A stretch of 64,000 bases of DNA from Dermabacter sp. p3-SID358 (GTDB lineage: Bacteria; Actinomycetota; Actinomycetes; Actinomycetales; Dermabacteraceae): positions 32,913 through 96,912 of the forward strand of contig NZ_JALXOZ010000008.1 of NCBI RefSeq assembly GCF_025147465.1. The letters are read 5' to 3'. Both the position numbers and the translations under genes were made by a program. Shown here one piece after another: positions 44,983-53,564 of this stretch (its first letter is position 1; each line of letters begins with the position of its first letter). The notes below the pieces were generated by a model. The model searched no databases. It was given only the letters and a program-made list of their open reading frames with translations, and was not told the DNA's origin.

Positions 44983-47430
44983 GTGAAAAACGAGGGGTTC
45001 GATGCGGAGCGTGCGCTTGCGCGTCTTTCAACGCCGCCGCACCGCACCGACTCGCTTCGATACGTTGAGCGCCGCCCCGAGCGCGAGGCACGCTTTGCCG
45101 AGTGGCCGCGGTGGGTGAATCCGTCGCTGCGCGCGCATCTCGAGACACGCGGGATTGAGCGGCCATGGTGGCACCAGGCGGAGGCCGCAGAGTTTGCGCG
45201 CGCGGGCCGCGACACGGTCATCGCAACCTCGACCGCCTCGGGGAAGTCGCTCGGCTATCTCATGCCCGCGCTCACCGATATCCAGGCTCGCCGCGAGGAT
45301 CCTTCGGCGAGGCGCGCGAGCGCCCTCTACATCGCGCCCACCAAGGCCCTCGCCTACGACCAGTTCACGGCGATCGAAAGGTTGTCGCGCGAGGCCAATT
45401 TGCGGGAGGTACGCCCCGCTGTCTTTGACGGCGACACCCCAACCGAGCAGCGACGGTGGGTGCGGCGCCACGCAAACTTTGTGCTCACGAACCCGGACAT
45501 GCTCCACTACGGGATCCTCCCCGGCCACGAACACTGGATTTCCTTCTTCCGCACGCTGCGCTACATCATCATCGACGAATGCCACGTGTACCGCGGCGTG
45601 TTCGGAGCCCACGTCTCGATGCTCATGCGGCGCCTTGCGCGCATCGCCGAGTACTACCGAGCACATCCCACGTTCGTGCTCGCCTCCGCGACGAGTGCAA
45701 GTCCCGAGGTGAGCGCCTCGCGGCTCGTAGGTCGCAGCGTCACGGCCGTCACCGAGGATGGCTCCCCGAAGAACCCCCTCACGATCGCCCTGTGGGAGCC
45801 GGGCATCGCCGATCTTGACGAGGGGGAGGATGCGCGTGCGGCCGCACGCAGGGCGAAGGAGGAGCGCGAGCAGGCGGAAAAGGCCGGGGTCAAACCCCAC
45901 GTGGAAGTCCGACGGCGCCCGGCACCCACCGAGGCCGGTGCCCTTCTCGGTGACCTCGTGTGCGAGGGGGCGCAGACTCTCGTGTTCACGCGATCGCGCC
46001 GCTCGAGCGAGCTCGTCGCCAAGGGAGCCCAACGCGCCGTGAATGCCGCCGCTGCGGCGACGGGATCGGCGCTACTCGCCAATCGAGCGACGCGTATCGC
46101 GGCCTACCGAGGCGGGTACCTTCCCGAGGAGCGGCGTGCTCTCGAGAACGCGCTGCGCTCGGGGAAACTCATGGGACTCGCCTCGACGAACGCGCTCGAG
46201 CTTGGCATCGACATCTCGGGTCTTGATGCCGTACTTGTGACGGGTTGGCCGGGAACGAGGGCGTCGTTGTGGCAGCAGTTCGGGCGCGCGGGTCGCTCTC
46301 ACGGGACTAATGCTCGCGATGCCCTCGCGATGTTTATCGCGCGCGAGGATCCGCTCGATACGTATGTCGTGAACCACCCCGAGATGATTCTCGGCGCCGA
46401 GGTTGAGGCCGCAGTGTTCGACCCCTCCAACCCCTATGTCATGACACCGCACCTGTGCTCGGCCGCGGCGGAGATCCCCATTCGTGACGGTGAAGAGGAG
46501 CTTTTCGGCCCCACGAGCAGAGAGCTGCTCGAAAACTTGGCGGCGCGTGGGATCCTCAGACGCAGGCCACACGGCTGGTATTGGACTCTGGAGGAGCGCC
46601 CGCACGATCTCACCGATCTGCGCGGAAGCGGGGGTGAGAACGTCCGGATCGTCGACCAGGCAAGCGGCCAGCTCATCGGCACGGTCGATGGTGCAAGCGC
46701 CCACCAACACGTGCACGACGGTGCCGTGTATCTCCACCAGGGCGTCACCTACATCGTCAACCACCTCGATGTTGAGAACGCCGTTGCGATGGTGCGGCGC
46801 GAGAGTCCGCAACACACGACCCAGGCGCATGAGACCTCCTCGATACGCGTGCGCCAGGTTGAGCGAAGCGAACGCTGGGGCGAGGTTGACGTGCGCTTCG
46901 GGCAGGTCGAGGTCACCGATCAGGTCACGGGCTACCAGGTACGAGACATCTACACCTCCGCGGTGCTCGGTGAGCATCCGCTCGACCTTCCCGCGCGGAC
47001 GCTCGCGACGAAGGCTGTGTGGTTCGAGATCCCCACGGACCTCCTCCACGCGTGGTGCCTAGAGGAGGCCGATTTCCCCGGCTCCCTGCACGCAGCCGAG
47101 CACGCCCAAATCGCGATGCTTCCTCTGCTCGCGACGTGCGACAGGTGGGATATCGGCGGCGTCTCCACCGCATTGCACGCCGATACCGAAAAACCCACAA
47201 TCTTCGTGTACGACGGAGCTCAGGGCGGTGCCGGTTTCGCCGAACGCGCCTTTGAGAGCGCCGCGGCATGGGTTCGCGCGACCGCGGACATGGTCGAAAC
47301 GTGCGCCTGCGAGGCAGGCTGCCCCGCGTGCGTCGTGTCGCCCAAGTGCGGCAACGGTAACGAGCCCCTCAGCAAGAAGGGCGCGCTCACGGTTCTGCGG
47401 GAGCTGGGCCGGCACGCGCCGACTCAATGA
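44983..47430 (+). CDS. DEAD/DEAH-box helicase with DUF1998 (Hrq1/MrfA type)
   Basis: A 815-residue superfamily 2 helicase. It has TASGKSLGYL (Walker A, Lys88), IIIDECHVYRG (Walker B), ATSASPE (motif III), ASTNALELGIDISG and QQFGRAGRSH (motifs V and VI). The DUF1998 end holds a zinc site in CACEAGCPACVVSPKC. Bacillus MrfA and yeast Hrq1 of this family act in repair of bulky or cross-linked DNA; a similar role here is inferred. It is the Rv3649 counterpart next to the Tad genes. The GTG at 44983 has GGAGG six bases upstream. The 3' end overlaps the convergent TadE-like gene by 44 bp. Confidence 0.92.
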   Translation: MKNEGFDAERALARLSTPPHRTDSLRYVERRPEREARFAEWPRWVNPSLRAHLETRGIERPWWHQAEAAEFARAGRDTVIATSTASGKSLGYLMPALTDIQARREDPSARRASALYIAPTKALAYDQFTAIERLSREANLREVRPAVFDGDTPTEQRRWVRRHANFVLTNPDMLHYGILPGHEHWISFFRTLRYIIIDECHVYRGVFGAHVSMLMRRLARIAEYYRAHPTFVLASATSASPEVSASRLVGRSVTAVTEDGSPKNPLTIALWEPGIADLDEGEDARAAARRAKEEREQAEKAGVKPHVEVRRRPAPTEAGALLGDLVCEGAQTLVFTRSRRSSELVAKGAQRAVNAAAAATGSALLANRATRIAAYRGGYLPEERRALENALRSGKLMGLASTNALELGIDISGLDAVLVTGWPGTRASLWQQFGRAGRSHGTNARDALAMFIAREDPLDTYVVNHPEMILGAEVEAAVFDPSNPYVMTPHLCSAAAEIPIRDGEEELFGPTSRELLENLAARGILRRRPHGWYWTLEERPHDLTDLRGSGGENVRIVDQASGQLIGTVDGASAHQHVHDGAVYLHQGVTYIVNHLDVENAVAMVRRESPQHTTQAHETSSIRVRQVERSERWGEVDVRFGQVEVTDQVTGYQVRDIYTSAVLGEHPLDLPARTLATKAVWFEIPTDLLHAWCLEEADFPGSLHAAEHAQIAMLPLLATCDRWDIGGVSTALHADTEKPTIFVYDGAQGGAGFAERAFESAAAWVRATADMVETCACEAGCPACVVSPKCGNGNEPLSKKGALTVLRELGRHAPTQ

Positions 47431-47761
47431 GACTCTGGGTTCCGAGCAGCGGGAGATGCACCCTCACGACGACCGCGACCCGCGCCTCGAAACCGCTTGC
47501 CTCGCAGCTTTTGAGGAGGCTTCCGTGCCGCTCTGCAACTTCGAGAGCGATCGCGCACGCCTTACCGGGGGAGCCGTTACCCGCCAGCGCATCCGCGGCA
47601 GAAAGCGCTGAGAGCTCTGCGGCAGAAGCGGCGAGAGACCGTCCCTGATGGACAACTCCGAGCGCCACGAGCACCGTGAGGATGGCCGAGGTGATCGCGA
47701 TAGCCCCGAGCGCGGTCACGGTGGCGTTGCCGCGTTCAGCTGCGAGGCGCGCCTTCATCAT
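47387..47761 (-). CDS. TadE-like protein (Rv3654c type)
   Basis: A 124-residue protein with an N-terminal ERGNATVTALGAIAITSAIL helix of pilin-like type and an external part (SAADALAGNGSPGKACAIAL) with paired cysteines. This is the Rv3654c-type member of the helicase/secretion neighbourhood. Its ATG overlaps the stop of the TadE gene (ATGA), with GAGGA seven bases upstream, so it is the last gene of the Tad unit. Confidence 0.85.
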   Translation of the reverse strand: MMKARLAAERGNATVTALGAIAITSAILTVLVALGVVHQGRSLAASAAELSALSAADALAGNGSPGKACAIALEVAERHGSLLKSCEASGFEARVAVVVRVHLPLLGTQSLIESARAGPAPAEP

Positions 47762-48165
47762 GGTCCGTTCCTCACGAGATGTGGCTCGAGTCGCGTATGA
47801 GCGCTCGCCTCGAGCGGAAAGGTTGTTCCGAAAAGTGGCCCGCCCACGTGCCACGTCGCATGGGCTTCGACCGTGACCCAGTCGCCGTTCGTGCTGATGG
47901 CAAACGAGGCTTCCTTGCCGCTGACGACTTTCGCCTTCGCGATCGCCCCTTCCGGATCCGCGGAGATCATCATTTCCCTGGCCGCGGTGCGAGCTCCCTC
48001 CGAAAGACGCGCATGAGTGATGAAGAGCCCACAGAGCGAAATGATCAGTGCGAGGAGGGCGAAGACGGCGATGAGTACCACCGCCGTCTCCGCCGTGGCC
48101 GCACCGGAATCCGCTCGAAGTGATCGCCACCGCGGGCGGGCACACGCTTCGGTTTCCGGTGTCAT
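47758..48165 (-). CDS. TadE family pseudopilin-like protein
   Basis: A 135-residue protein. After a short cytosolic part, GAATAETAVVLIAVFALLAL forms the TadE-type pilin-like helix, with the conserved Glu shortly after the Gly that marks the prepilin cleavage region. The rest should be external (WVTVEAHATWHVGGPLFG). The ATG at 48165 lies two bases before the pilin stop, so the genes are in one operon. TadE-like minor pilins help build thin Flp pili. Confidence 0.85.
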   Translation of the reverse strand: MTPETEACARPRWRSLRADSGAATAETAVVLIAVFALLALIISLCGLFITHARLSEGARTAAREMMISADPEGAIAKAKVVSGKEASFAISTNGDWVTVEAHATWHVGGPLFGTTFPLEASAHTRLEPHLVRNGP

Positions 48166-48167
48166 GC

Positions 48168-48380
48168 TTAGCTCGCCGAGCGGAGGGCGCCTTGAATGAT
48201 GCTCGTGAGCATGCCCTGCATCTCGCCGCTTGTGAGCACCGCGAACAAGAGCGCGGCGAACGCACACGCGGCGACGATCGTCACGGCATATTCCGCGGTT
48301 GTCGCACCCGCATCATCCGCGAGGATTTCACGAATGTGTGCCTCGTGCGATGTGGTGTGAGTAGTAGTGGTATCGATCAT
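48168..48380 (-). CDS. Flp-like pilin (DUF4244)
   Basis: A 70-residue prepilin. GATTAEYAVTIVAACAFAAL carries the Flp-type processing site (cleavage after the Gly, Glu at +5, Tyr at +6) followed by one membrane helix. The leader before the Gly is about 27 residues. DUF4244 proteins occupy this place in actinobacterial Tad loci, as in Rv3656c. The ATG at 48380 has AAGGGGG eight bases upstream. As the main subunit it should be made in the largest amount. Confidence 0.9.
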   Translation of the reverse strand: MIDTTTTHTTSHEAHIREILADDAGATTAEYAVTIVAACAFAALLFAVLTSGEMQGMLTSIIQGALRSAS

Positions 48381-48436
48381 TGAGATATCCCCCTTCAAGG
48401 ATTCTTGTGTGCTGCGCATCGGCGGTTGCCGGGCGC

Positions 48437-49429
48437 CTACGGCCAGATCTGACCGAAGTGTGTGGTGACCAGGTCCGTGATGATCGGGACAATCCCGAGC
48501 AGCACGAATGCGGGCAGAATCGTGACTCCCGTGGGGAGCACGAGGCGAACGGCGAGCTTTGCGGATGCTTCGTCGACTTCGCGCACGCGTGCGCGGCGCC
48601 GATCCCGAGTCACAGCCGCAAGAATCGGTGCCAGATGCGCTCCAGTTGCATGGGAGAGGCTCGCGGCACTCTTGAGCGCTGCTAAATCCCCCTCGAGTTT
48701 GGCAAGCGCGCCCTTCGGTGGCATACCGCGGGCGAGGGCCCGGCCCGCCTCAAGAAGTGCGGGGCCCGGGGGAGTGTTCTCGAGAGCCTCGCCGATGCGC
48801 GCGCACGCTGCCGCGAGCGGAATGCCCGAACGGACGACGCTTGCGATCAAATCGATCACGATGAGCGGATCGATCTCGGCTCTGACACCGCGGGCGACGG
48901 CGAGCATGCGGTTCATCCACGCGTAGCCGATGGCGGTCAGCAGGAGGCCGGCGCCGAGAATGAGCACGCCGTGTGTGGAAGTCAGAAGCACGCGCAGGGG
49001 ATTTGCGCCCATCGCGTAACCGAGGGCGATGGCGAAAAGCGGCAGCGCCATGAGTACGCGGGCGGTGCTCTTCGCTCCCGCGAAGGCCGCGGTTCGGGCT
49101 CGGGTGGCGTCGGAAGAATCGCGAAGCCCGTTTGAGAGAGAGGTGAGCAGGCCGGAGAGCGGTGCTCCCGTGCTCTCGCACATCACGTGACACAGAACGA
49201 CCGCGCGCACCGCCTCGCGAGGGGCATGAAGAGCGCCGTTCATGCGCTGCAAGAGTGCCGGCGGGATACGGGACATCGTCTCGGCGAACTGTTTCTCATG
49301 CGGTGTGACGGTTGCATCGGCGACCGCGGCCCACGCCTGCGGGGCGGTTACCCCGGCGCCGAGAGCCATCGCGACGTGATCGAGAAGCCCAGCGAGGGCA
49401 TCGTCAGAAAGGAGAGTGCGGCCCCGCAT
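48437..49429 (-). CDS. Fused TadB-TadC-like type II secretion F protein
   Basis: A 330-residue membrane platform protein with two T2SF units. The first (about 8-125) has AMALGAGVTAPQAWAAV and CESTGAPLSGLL and is followed by two helices. The second (about 175-300) has LIASVVRSGIPLAAACARI and LSHATGAHLAPIL, and a last helix pair. Mycobacteria have two separate genes here (Rv3658c and Rv3657c), so this is a fusion. Its ATG overlaps the tadA stop (TAATG). It should hold the ATPase at the inner membrane. Confidence 0.87.
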   Translation of the reverse strand: MRGRTLLSDDALAGLLDHVAMALGAGVTAPQAWAAVADATVTPHEKQFAETMSRIPPALLQRMNGALHAPREAVRAVVLCHVMCESTGAPLSGLLTSLSNGLRDSSDATRARTAAFAGAKSTARVLMALPLFAIALGYAMGANPLRVLLTSTHGVLILGAGLLLTAIGYAWMNRMLAVARGVRAEIDPLIVIDLIASVVRSGIPLAAACARIGEALENTPPGPALLEAGRALARGMPPKGALAKLEGDLAALKSAASLSHATGAHLAPILAAVTRDRRRARVREVDEASAKLAVRLVLPTGVTILPAFVLLGIVPIITDLVTTHFGQIWP

Positions 49430-50574
49430 TACGCTCCCCCGTGAGCGAGACGTGCTTCGAGCGCTTCGAAGGCCGGGAAACGGCGCTCTCGCGCACCGAA
49501 GCTCACCGCGGGTATGCATTCGAGCCGGCCGTCACCTCCGCGCTGCAAGAGCGAGATTGTCGAAAGCGCACGGCCCTCGCGTGAGCGATGCATGTGAAGC
49601 ACGACCGTGATTGCTGAAAGGGCTTGCGAGGCGAGCGCAAGCGGATCGAGCCCCGCGAGAGCACCGAGAGCCTCGAGCCTTGCGGGCACATCCGCGGCGG
49701 TATTCGCGTGGAGGGTCCCGCAGCCGCCCTCGTGCCCTGTGTTGAGCGCCTGGAGCAGCTCTCGGATGTCCTCGCCACGGCACTCACCCACGATGATCCG
49801 ATCAGGGCGCATGCGAAGGCACTGCCTGATGAGAGTCGCGAGGCTGATTTCCCCTACCCCCTCGGCGTTCGCATGACGCGCTTGAAGATGAACGACGTGA
49901 GGGTGGACTGGACGTAGCTCCGTCGCGTCTTCGACGATGATCATGCGCTCGCGGGAATCCACGGCTCCGAGCATCGCCCCGAGCAGGGTCGTTTTTCCGC
50001 TGCCGGTACCGCCGCTCACGAGGAAGGAAAGGCGTGCGTGAATGATCGCCTCGACGAGGGCGCGCCCAGACGCCGTGAGCGTGCCGGATGCTTCGAGGTC
50101 ATCGAGCGAGTAGGGGAGGGCCGCGGCGCGCCGCAGGCTTATGCTTGCCCCGCCCGCCGAGAGCGGTGGCAGCATTCCGTGGAAGCGGAGGTTGCCGGGA
50201 AGCTGAGCATCGGCCCACGGCATCGCGTCGTCAAGGCGGCGGTTGCCGAGCGACGCGAGCCGTGTCGCGAGAGCCCGGGCTTCGCTCGCGCTGAGGGTGA
50301 CATCGGTGCGCTCGAGACCGTGTGAGGAGTCAACCCACACGCTACCGTCGGGGTTCACGAGAATGTCACTCACGCCCTCGGTAGCGAACGCGTGCAGGGG
50401 ACCGAGCCCTTCGAGGTGGTGACGCACCTGATCGGTGAGATCGAGAAGCTTTGCGCGATCGAGGATGAGACCGTGAGCGCGGGCGATTCGCGCGATGCGT
50501 CGCGCATCGATCGCCCCTGGCTCTTCACGTAGAGATTCGTGAACGCCGGTGAGGAGCTCGTCGGTGAGAATCAT
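49429..50574 (-). CDS. tadA: TadA/CpaF-type secretion ATPase
   Basis: A hexameric motor of 381 residues that drives Flp-pilus assembly. The N-terminal domain includes GVSDILVNPDGSVWVD. The ATPase part has GGTGSGKTTLLGAML (Walker A), the Asp box IIVEDATEL, the Walker B region RPDRIIVGECRGEDI, and the His box HEGGCGTLHAN. Length and motifs are complete. It overlaps both neighbours by 1-4 bp, so ssd, tadA and the tadBC fusion are tightly coupled. Confidence 0.94.
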   Translation of the reverse strand: MILTDELLTGVHESLREEPGAIDARRIARIARAHGLILDRAKLLDLTDQVRHHLEGLGPLHAFATEGVSDILVNPDGSVWVDSSHGLERTDVTLSASEARALATRLASLGNRRLDDAMPWADAQLPGNLRFHGMLPPLSAGGASISLRRAAALPYSLDDLEASGTLTASGRALVEAIIHARLSFLVSGGTGSGKTTLLGAMLGAVDSRERMIIVEDATELRPVHPHVVHLQARHANAEGVGEISLATLIRQCLRMRPDRIIVGECRGEDIRELLQALNTGHEGGCGTLHANTAADVPARLEALGALAGLDPLALASQALSAITVVLHMHRSREGRALSTISLLQRGGDGRLECIPAVSFGARERRFPAFEALEARLAHGGA

Positions 50575-51686
50575 GCGCTTCCCCCCGGGAATCCGGAATC
50601 ATCGAGTTTCGCGAGAAAGCGCGCGCATGCGGCCTCTATGCCCCTGCGGTCTCGATCGAGCCCAGGAACGAAGCCTTCGCGTGCGCTTCGATACGTGAGA
50701 ACGACGGGAACGCCAAGCTCATCCGCGACATCGCGCGAGCGGTACGCCTCACGACGGCGGTGAGTTCGAAGGGCGATACCGATGCGCGTGCGTGGATGAA
50801 TCTCGCGCAAGCTCTCGAGAGTTCGGGCGGTCGCGGCAAGTGCGTGTTCGCTTGGATGAAGGGCCACGAGGATGGCGTCGGGATTGACGAGCGGAGCGAT
50901 CCCCGCTCGCAGAGGAGCGTCCAAAATGAGCGTGCCCGGTGCGGCGCTGAGACTTTCGAGCGCCTGCGGGTTTATGCTTTCGCCGCGGGAACCTGAAAAG
51001 GTGAGGAGGCGGTAGCCGTCGATGACAGGAAGCGCCTCGAGAAGTACCTGAACATCCGTACTTCCGCCTGCGCCGCGTAGGTCGCTCCACCGAGCGCCAG
51101 TGACGTGACGAGCTTGCACGAGCGTGTCTATTCCCCCTCCGTGCGAATCCGCATCCACGAGCGTCGCGGGTGCACCGCGTTTCGAGGCTGCCAGGGCAAG
51201 CGCCACGGCAAGGGAGGTCGCCCCAGCCCCGCCATGTCCCGAAAGGCACGCGAGAATTCGGCCCTCTCCAGTGGCGGTAGTGAGGGTGGAGAGATCTCCG
51301 AGAAGTTCGAAGGACTCCGCCGGCAAGGTACGCAAGGCGCGAGCCCCGCAGGCCAGAGCCATTTGATAGTCGTGCGAGTCAGGTTCGTGTTCGCACACGG
51401 CGACAAGGGGGAGTGCGGGGAACGCCTCGGTTGCAGTTTCAAGGAGGGAAATTTCGCACACGACGGCGTGCACGAAATCGCGCGGGGTGTCTGCTGCAGC
51501 CACGTCAAATCCCGCTGCCTGGATACGGTCACGCGCGAGAGTCTCAAGACCTGGAGTGTCGCCAATCCACACGACGGCATTGAGCGCGGACTCTCGTGAA
51601 GCGGGTGCGGGTTCGCGAGGAATGCGGCTCACGAATGTCGTGGCGTCGCGGCGGCCATGTTCGACTCGAGGAAATGCGTGTGTCAT
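50571..51686 (-). CDS. ssd: Ssd/CpaE-like ATPase of the Tad locus
   Basis: A 371-residue MinD/ParA-superfamily protein. An N-terminal receiver-like part (VVWIGDTPGLETLARDRI) precedes the ATPase domain with the deviant P-loop CLSGHGGAGATSLAVALA, in which Ala replaces the Lys next to Thr, and VDADSHGGGID. This matches Rv3660c (septum-site-determining protein Ssd) and CpaE/TadZ proteins that place the pilus machine. It is the first gene of the Tad unit. The ATG at 51686 has no strong ribosome site, so the start is uncertain; the frame is open to 51791. Confidence 0.87.
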   Translation of the reverse strand: MTHAFPRVEHGRRDATTFVSRIPREPAPASRESALNAVVWIGDTPGLETLARDRIQAAGFDVAAADTPRDFVHAVVCEISLLETATEAFPALPLVAVCEHEPDSHDYQMALACGARALRTLPAESFELLGDLSTLTTATGEGRILACLSGHGGAGATSLAVALALAASKRGAPATLVDADSHGGGIDTLVQARHVTGARWSDLRGAGGSTDVQVLLEALPVIDGYRLLTFSGSRGESINPQALESLSAAPGTLILDAPLRAGIAPLVNPDAILVALHPSEHALAATARTLESLREIHPRTRIGIALRTHRRREAYRSRDVADELGVPVVLTYRSAREGFVPGLDRDRRGIEAACARFLAKLDDSGFPGGSA

Positions 51687-52071
51687 GGCTCTATGCTTCG
51701 CGCTTGAGGCGGACCAATCCACCCGCTCACGGTTTTTGTGGATGGGCGCAGATGTGAGGCGGAAACGATCCGTCGAGCTTTCTTCCCTCAATGGGTTGCG
51801 TGGCGCACATCACCCATATAGAGTGGGGGACATCACACAGCAAGGGAATGATTCGAAACCCACGTGCGAGTGGTCCACGTTCGGACCGGTGTGGATTCGC
51901 CGAAAACGGGTACCGCACCACCAATTGCACGCTTGATCCCGGATCGGCCCCGGGGAGGCGCTCGCAAGGGCGCCTCCTTTTTGGCCCGATTCGCTTTCCT
52001 CACCCCTGCATCCCCCGCCCTTCGGCTTTGATGGTCGTCGCCGCGCCCCACTTACGAAGGAGGAACGCGCC
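51687..52071. other. Structured intergenic region with candidate small RNA
   Basis: This 385-bp divergent gap holds no convincing gene. On the plus strand a weak promoter (TTGCGT at 51796, TATAGA at 51817-51822) precedes about 150 bases with pairing segments: a local GGTCC/GGACC hairpin near 51870-51887 and a longer-range stem CGTGCGA (51863-51869) with TTGCACG (51925-51931). An intrinsic terminator ends it at 51982. In mycobacteria the 6C small RNA lies at the same place beside Rv3660c, but the paired C-rich loops of 6C RNA were not seen here. The last 90 bp are the leader of the TPR gene. Confidence 0.4.
51954..51982 (+). terminator. Rho-independent terminator on the plus strand upstream of the TPR gene
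   Basis: An 8-bp stem GGAGGCGC/GCGCCTCC with an eight-base loop is followed by TTTTT. No protein gene on the plus strand ends before it, so it should end a short RNA or attenuate transcription into the TPR gene. Confidence 0.8.
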
Positions 52072-52632
52072 ATGCATAACGCAACCCTTAACCGCCAATC
52101 GCTACCCTCCGAGCAGTCGATTGACGAGGCTTCCGTCCTCGGTGAGCGGAGAGGATGGCACATCGACCCCATGACGCTGCGTCCGGTGATCGATGACGGC
52201 GAGGCATTCGATCGCGAATTTGCCCACGATCATGCGCGCGACGTAATCAAGGCGCTGTGGAGCGGGGACCCCGCGGCGGCTCGAGAGCGCTGCGAGGTCA
52301 TCCTCAGCGAGCACCCCTCGTCGATTCGCTTGCGCGCAATCCTCGCCGACTGTCACCGCGACCTTGGTGAAACCGATCGCGCGATCGCGGATTATCGTGT
52401 GCTACTTGACGAGTGCCGCGGTACGTCGTGGGAGGCGGTTCTTCACCAGCATCTCGGCAAGGCACTTTTTGCAGCCGGCCACTACGACCTTGCCCTGAGA
52501 GCCTTCGCGCAGGCTTACGAGTTGCGAGTTTTCACGGGTGCCGATTCGAGTTTGATCGATTCGAGCATGGCGGCAATGTCGCGGACCCAGCACATGCTTG
52601 AGATCCAGCACAGGTCACGGCGGCGCTCATGA
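52072..52632 (+). CDS. Tetratricopeptide-repeat protein
   Basis: A 186-residue soluble protein. Residues 55-160 hold about three TPR-like helix pairs: LWSGDPAAARERCEVIL, LRAILADCHRDLGETDRAIADY and LGKALFAAGHYDLALRAFAQAY. A polar 50-residue N-terminus has GWHIDPMTLRPVIDDG. TPR proteins are scaffolds, and the partner here is unknown. The ATG at 52072 has AAGGAGGAA before it. It is a single gene between the Tad locus and xth. Confidence 0.85.
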   Translation: MHNATLNRQSLPSEQSIDEASVLGERRGWHIDPMTLRPVIDDGEAFDREFAHDHARDVIKALWSGDPAAARERCEVILSEHPSSIRLRAILADCHRDLGETDRAIADYRVLLDECRGTSWEAVLHQHLGKALFAAGHYDLALRAFAQAYELRVFTGADSSLIDSSMAAMSRTQHMLEIQHRSRRRS

Positions 52633-52651
52633 GCGCCCCTGGGGGTTCCGA

Positions 52652-52668
52652 CGCTCGCCGGCCGAGCG
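52652..52668. terminator. Short hairpin between convergent genes
   Basis: CGCTCG/CGAGCG with a five-base loop lies between the TPR stop and the xth stop. There is no T-run, so a terminator role is only suggested by position. Confidence 0.35.
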
Positions 52669-52675
52669 GCGTTCC

Positions 52676-53515
52676 CTAGAGGTGGATATCGACGATCACG
52701 GGCGCGTGATCACTCGTGGATTCCTGCGCGCGCTCTTCGAGGTCGATCATCGCCCCTGTCGTGGCCGCCCGCACCGCGGGTGAGCCGAACAGAAAGTCGA
52801 TTCTCATGCCTTGCTTTTTTGCGAACTTGAGGCCCTTGTAGTCCCAATACGTGTAGGTGCCCGGCGCATCGAGCCAGTCGCGAGTGAGGTCGACATAGCC
52901 CGCGTTCTCGATGGCGGCGATGGCCTCGCGTTCGGGCGCACTCACGTGAGTCTTGCCCTCGAACGCCGCCATATCCCACACGTCGGCATCGGTGGGGGCG
53001 ACATTGAAGTCTCCGGCGAAGAGCGTCGCTGAGCACTTGCCGGCATCCTCGCCGGGACCGCTGCTAGCAAGACGCGCCTCACCGTAGCTGCGCAGCGCTT
53101 CGAGCCAGCCGAGCTTGTACGGGTAGTGCGGGTGGTCAAGTTCGCGCCCGTTAGGGACGTAGAGGCTCCACAGTTCGATTGGCCTCGAATCTCGGGCCGT
53201 TTCCCCCACGACGGCGCCGATCGCGCGTGCTTCCACGACCGCGTCTTCTCCCTCGCCCCACGCGGGAAGGGAGGGGAGTTCTCGGCGTATCTCGCGAATC
53301 CCCACTCGCGAGGCAAGAGCAACGCCGTTCCATTGGTTGAGGCCGTGGGCAGCGACCTCGAAGCCGCGTTCTGTGAGGCCGCTGAGGTCCAGCTGCTCGG
53401 GTTTGGCCTTGATCTCCTGGAGTGCGACGACGTCGATTTTGCGCCTGTCGATCACCTCGAGGAGCCGAGGCATGCGTGCGCGGAGGGAATTGATGTTCCA
53501 AGTGGCGATTCGCAT
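52676..53515 (-). CDS. xth: Exodeoxyribonuclease III
   Basis: An AP endonuclease/3'-exonuclease of 279 residues. It has the family blocks RIATWNINSLRAR, VALQEIKA (metal-binding Glu), LYVPNGR, FAGDFNVAPTD with catalytic Asp and Asn, and the final SDHAPV with the catalytic Asp-His. The ATG at 53515 has AGGA eight bases upstream; the ATG at 53524 is less well placed. It works in base-excision repair. The 49 bp to the divergent SDR gene leave little room for two promoters. Confidence 0.95.
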   Translation of the reverse strand: MRIATWNINSLRARMPRLLEVIDRRKIDVVALQEIKAKPEQLDLSGLTERGFEVAAHGLNQWNGVALASRVGIREIRRELPSLPAWGEGEDAVVEARAIGAVVGETARDSRPIELWSLYVPNGRELDHPHYPYKLGWLEALRSYGEARLASSGPGEDAGKCSATLFAGDFNVAPTDADVWDMAAFEGKTHVSAPEREAIAAIENAGYVDLTRDWLDAPGTYTYWDYKGLKFAKKQGMRIDFLFGSPAVRAATTGAMIDLEERAQESTSDHAPVIVDIHL

Positions 53516-53564
53516 GTGTCCCATCCTATGGGTGCACGAAGGCTCGCGTGGATACGCTTAAGGC

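Noticed and set aside
51829..52071. 6C RNA
   Set aside because: Position fits, but the two hairpin loops with six or more C residues are not evident on either strand.
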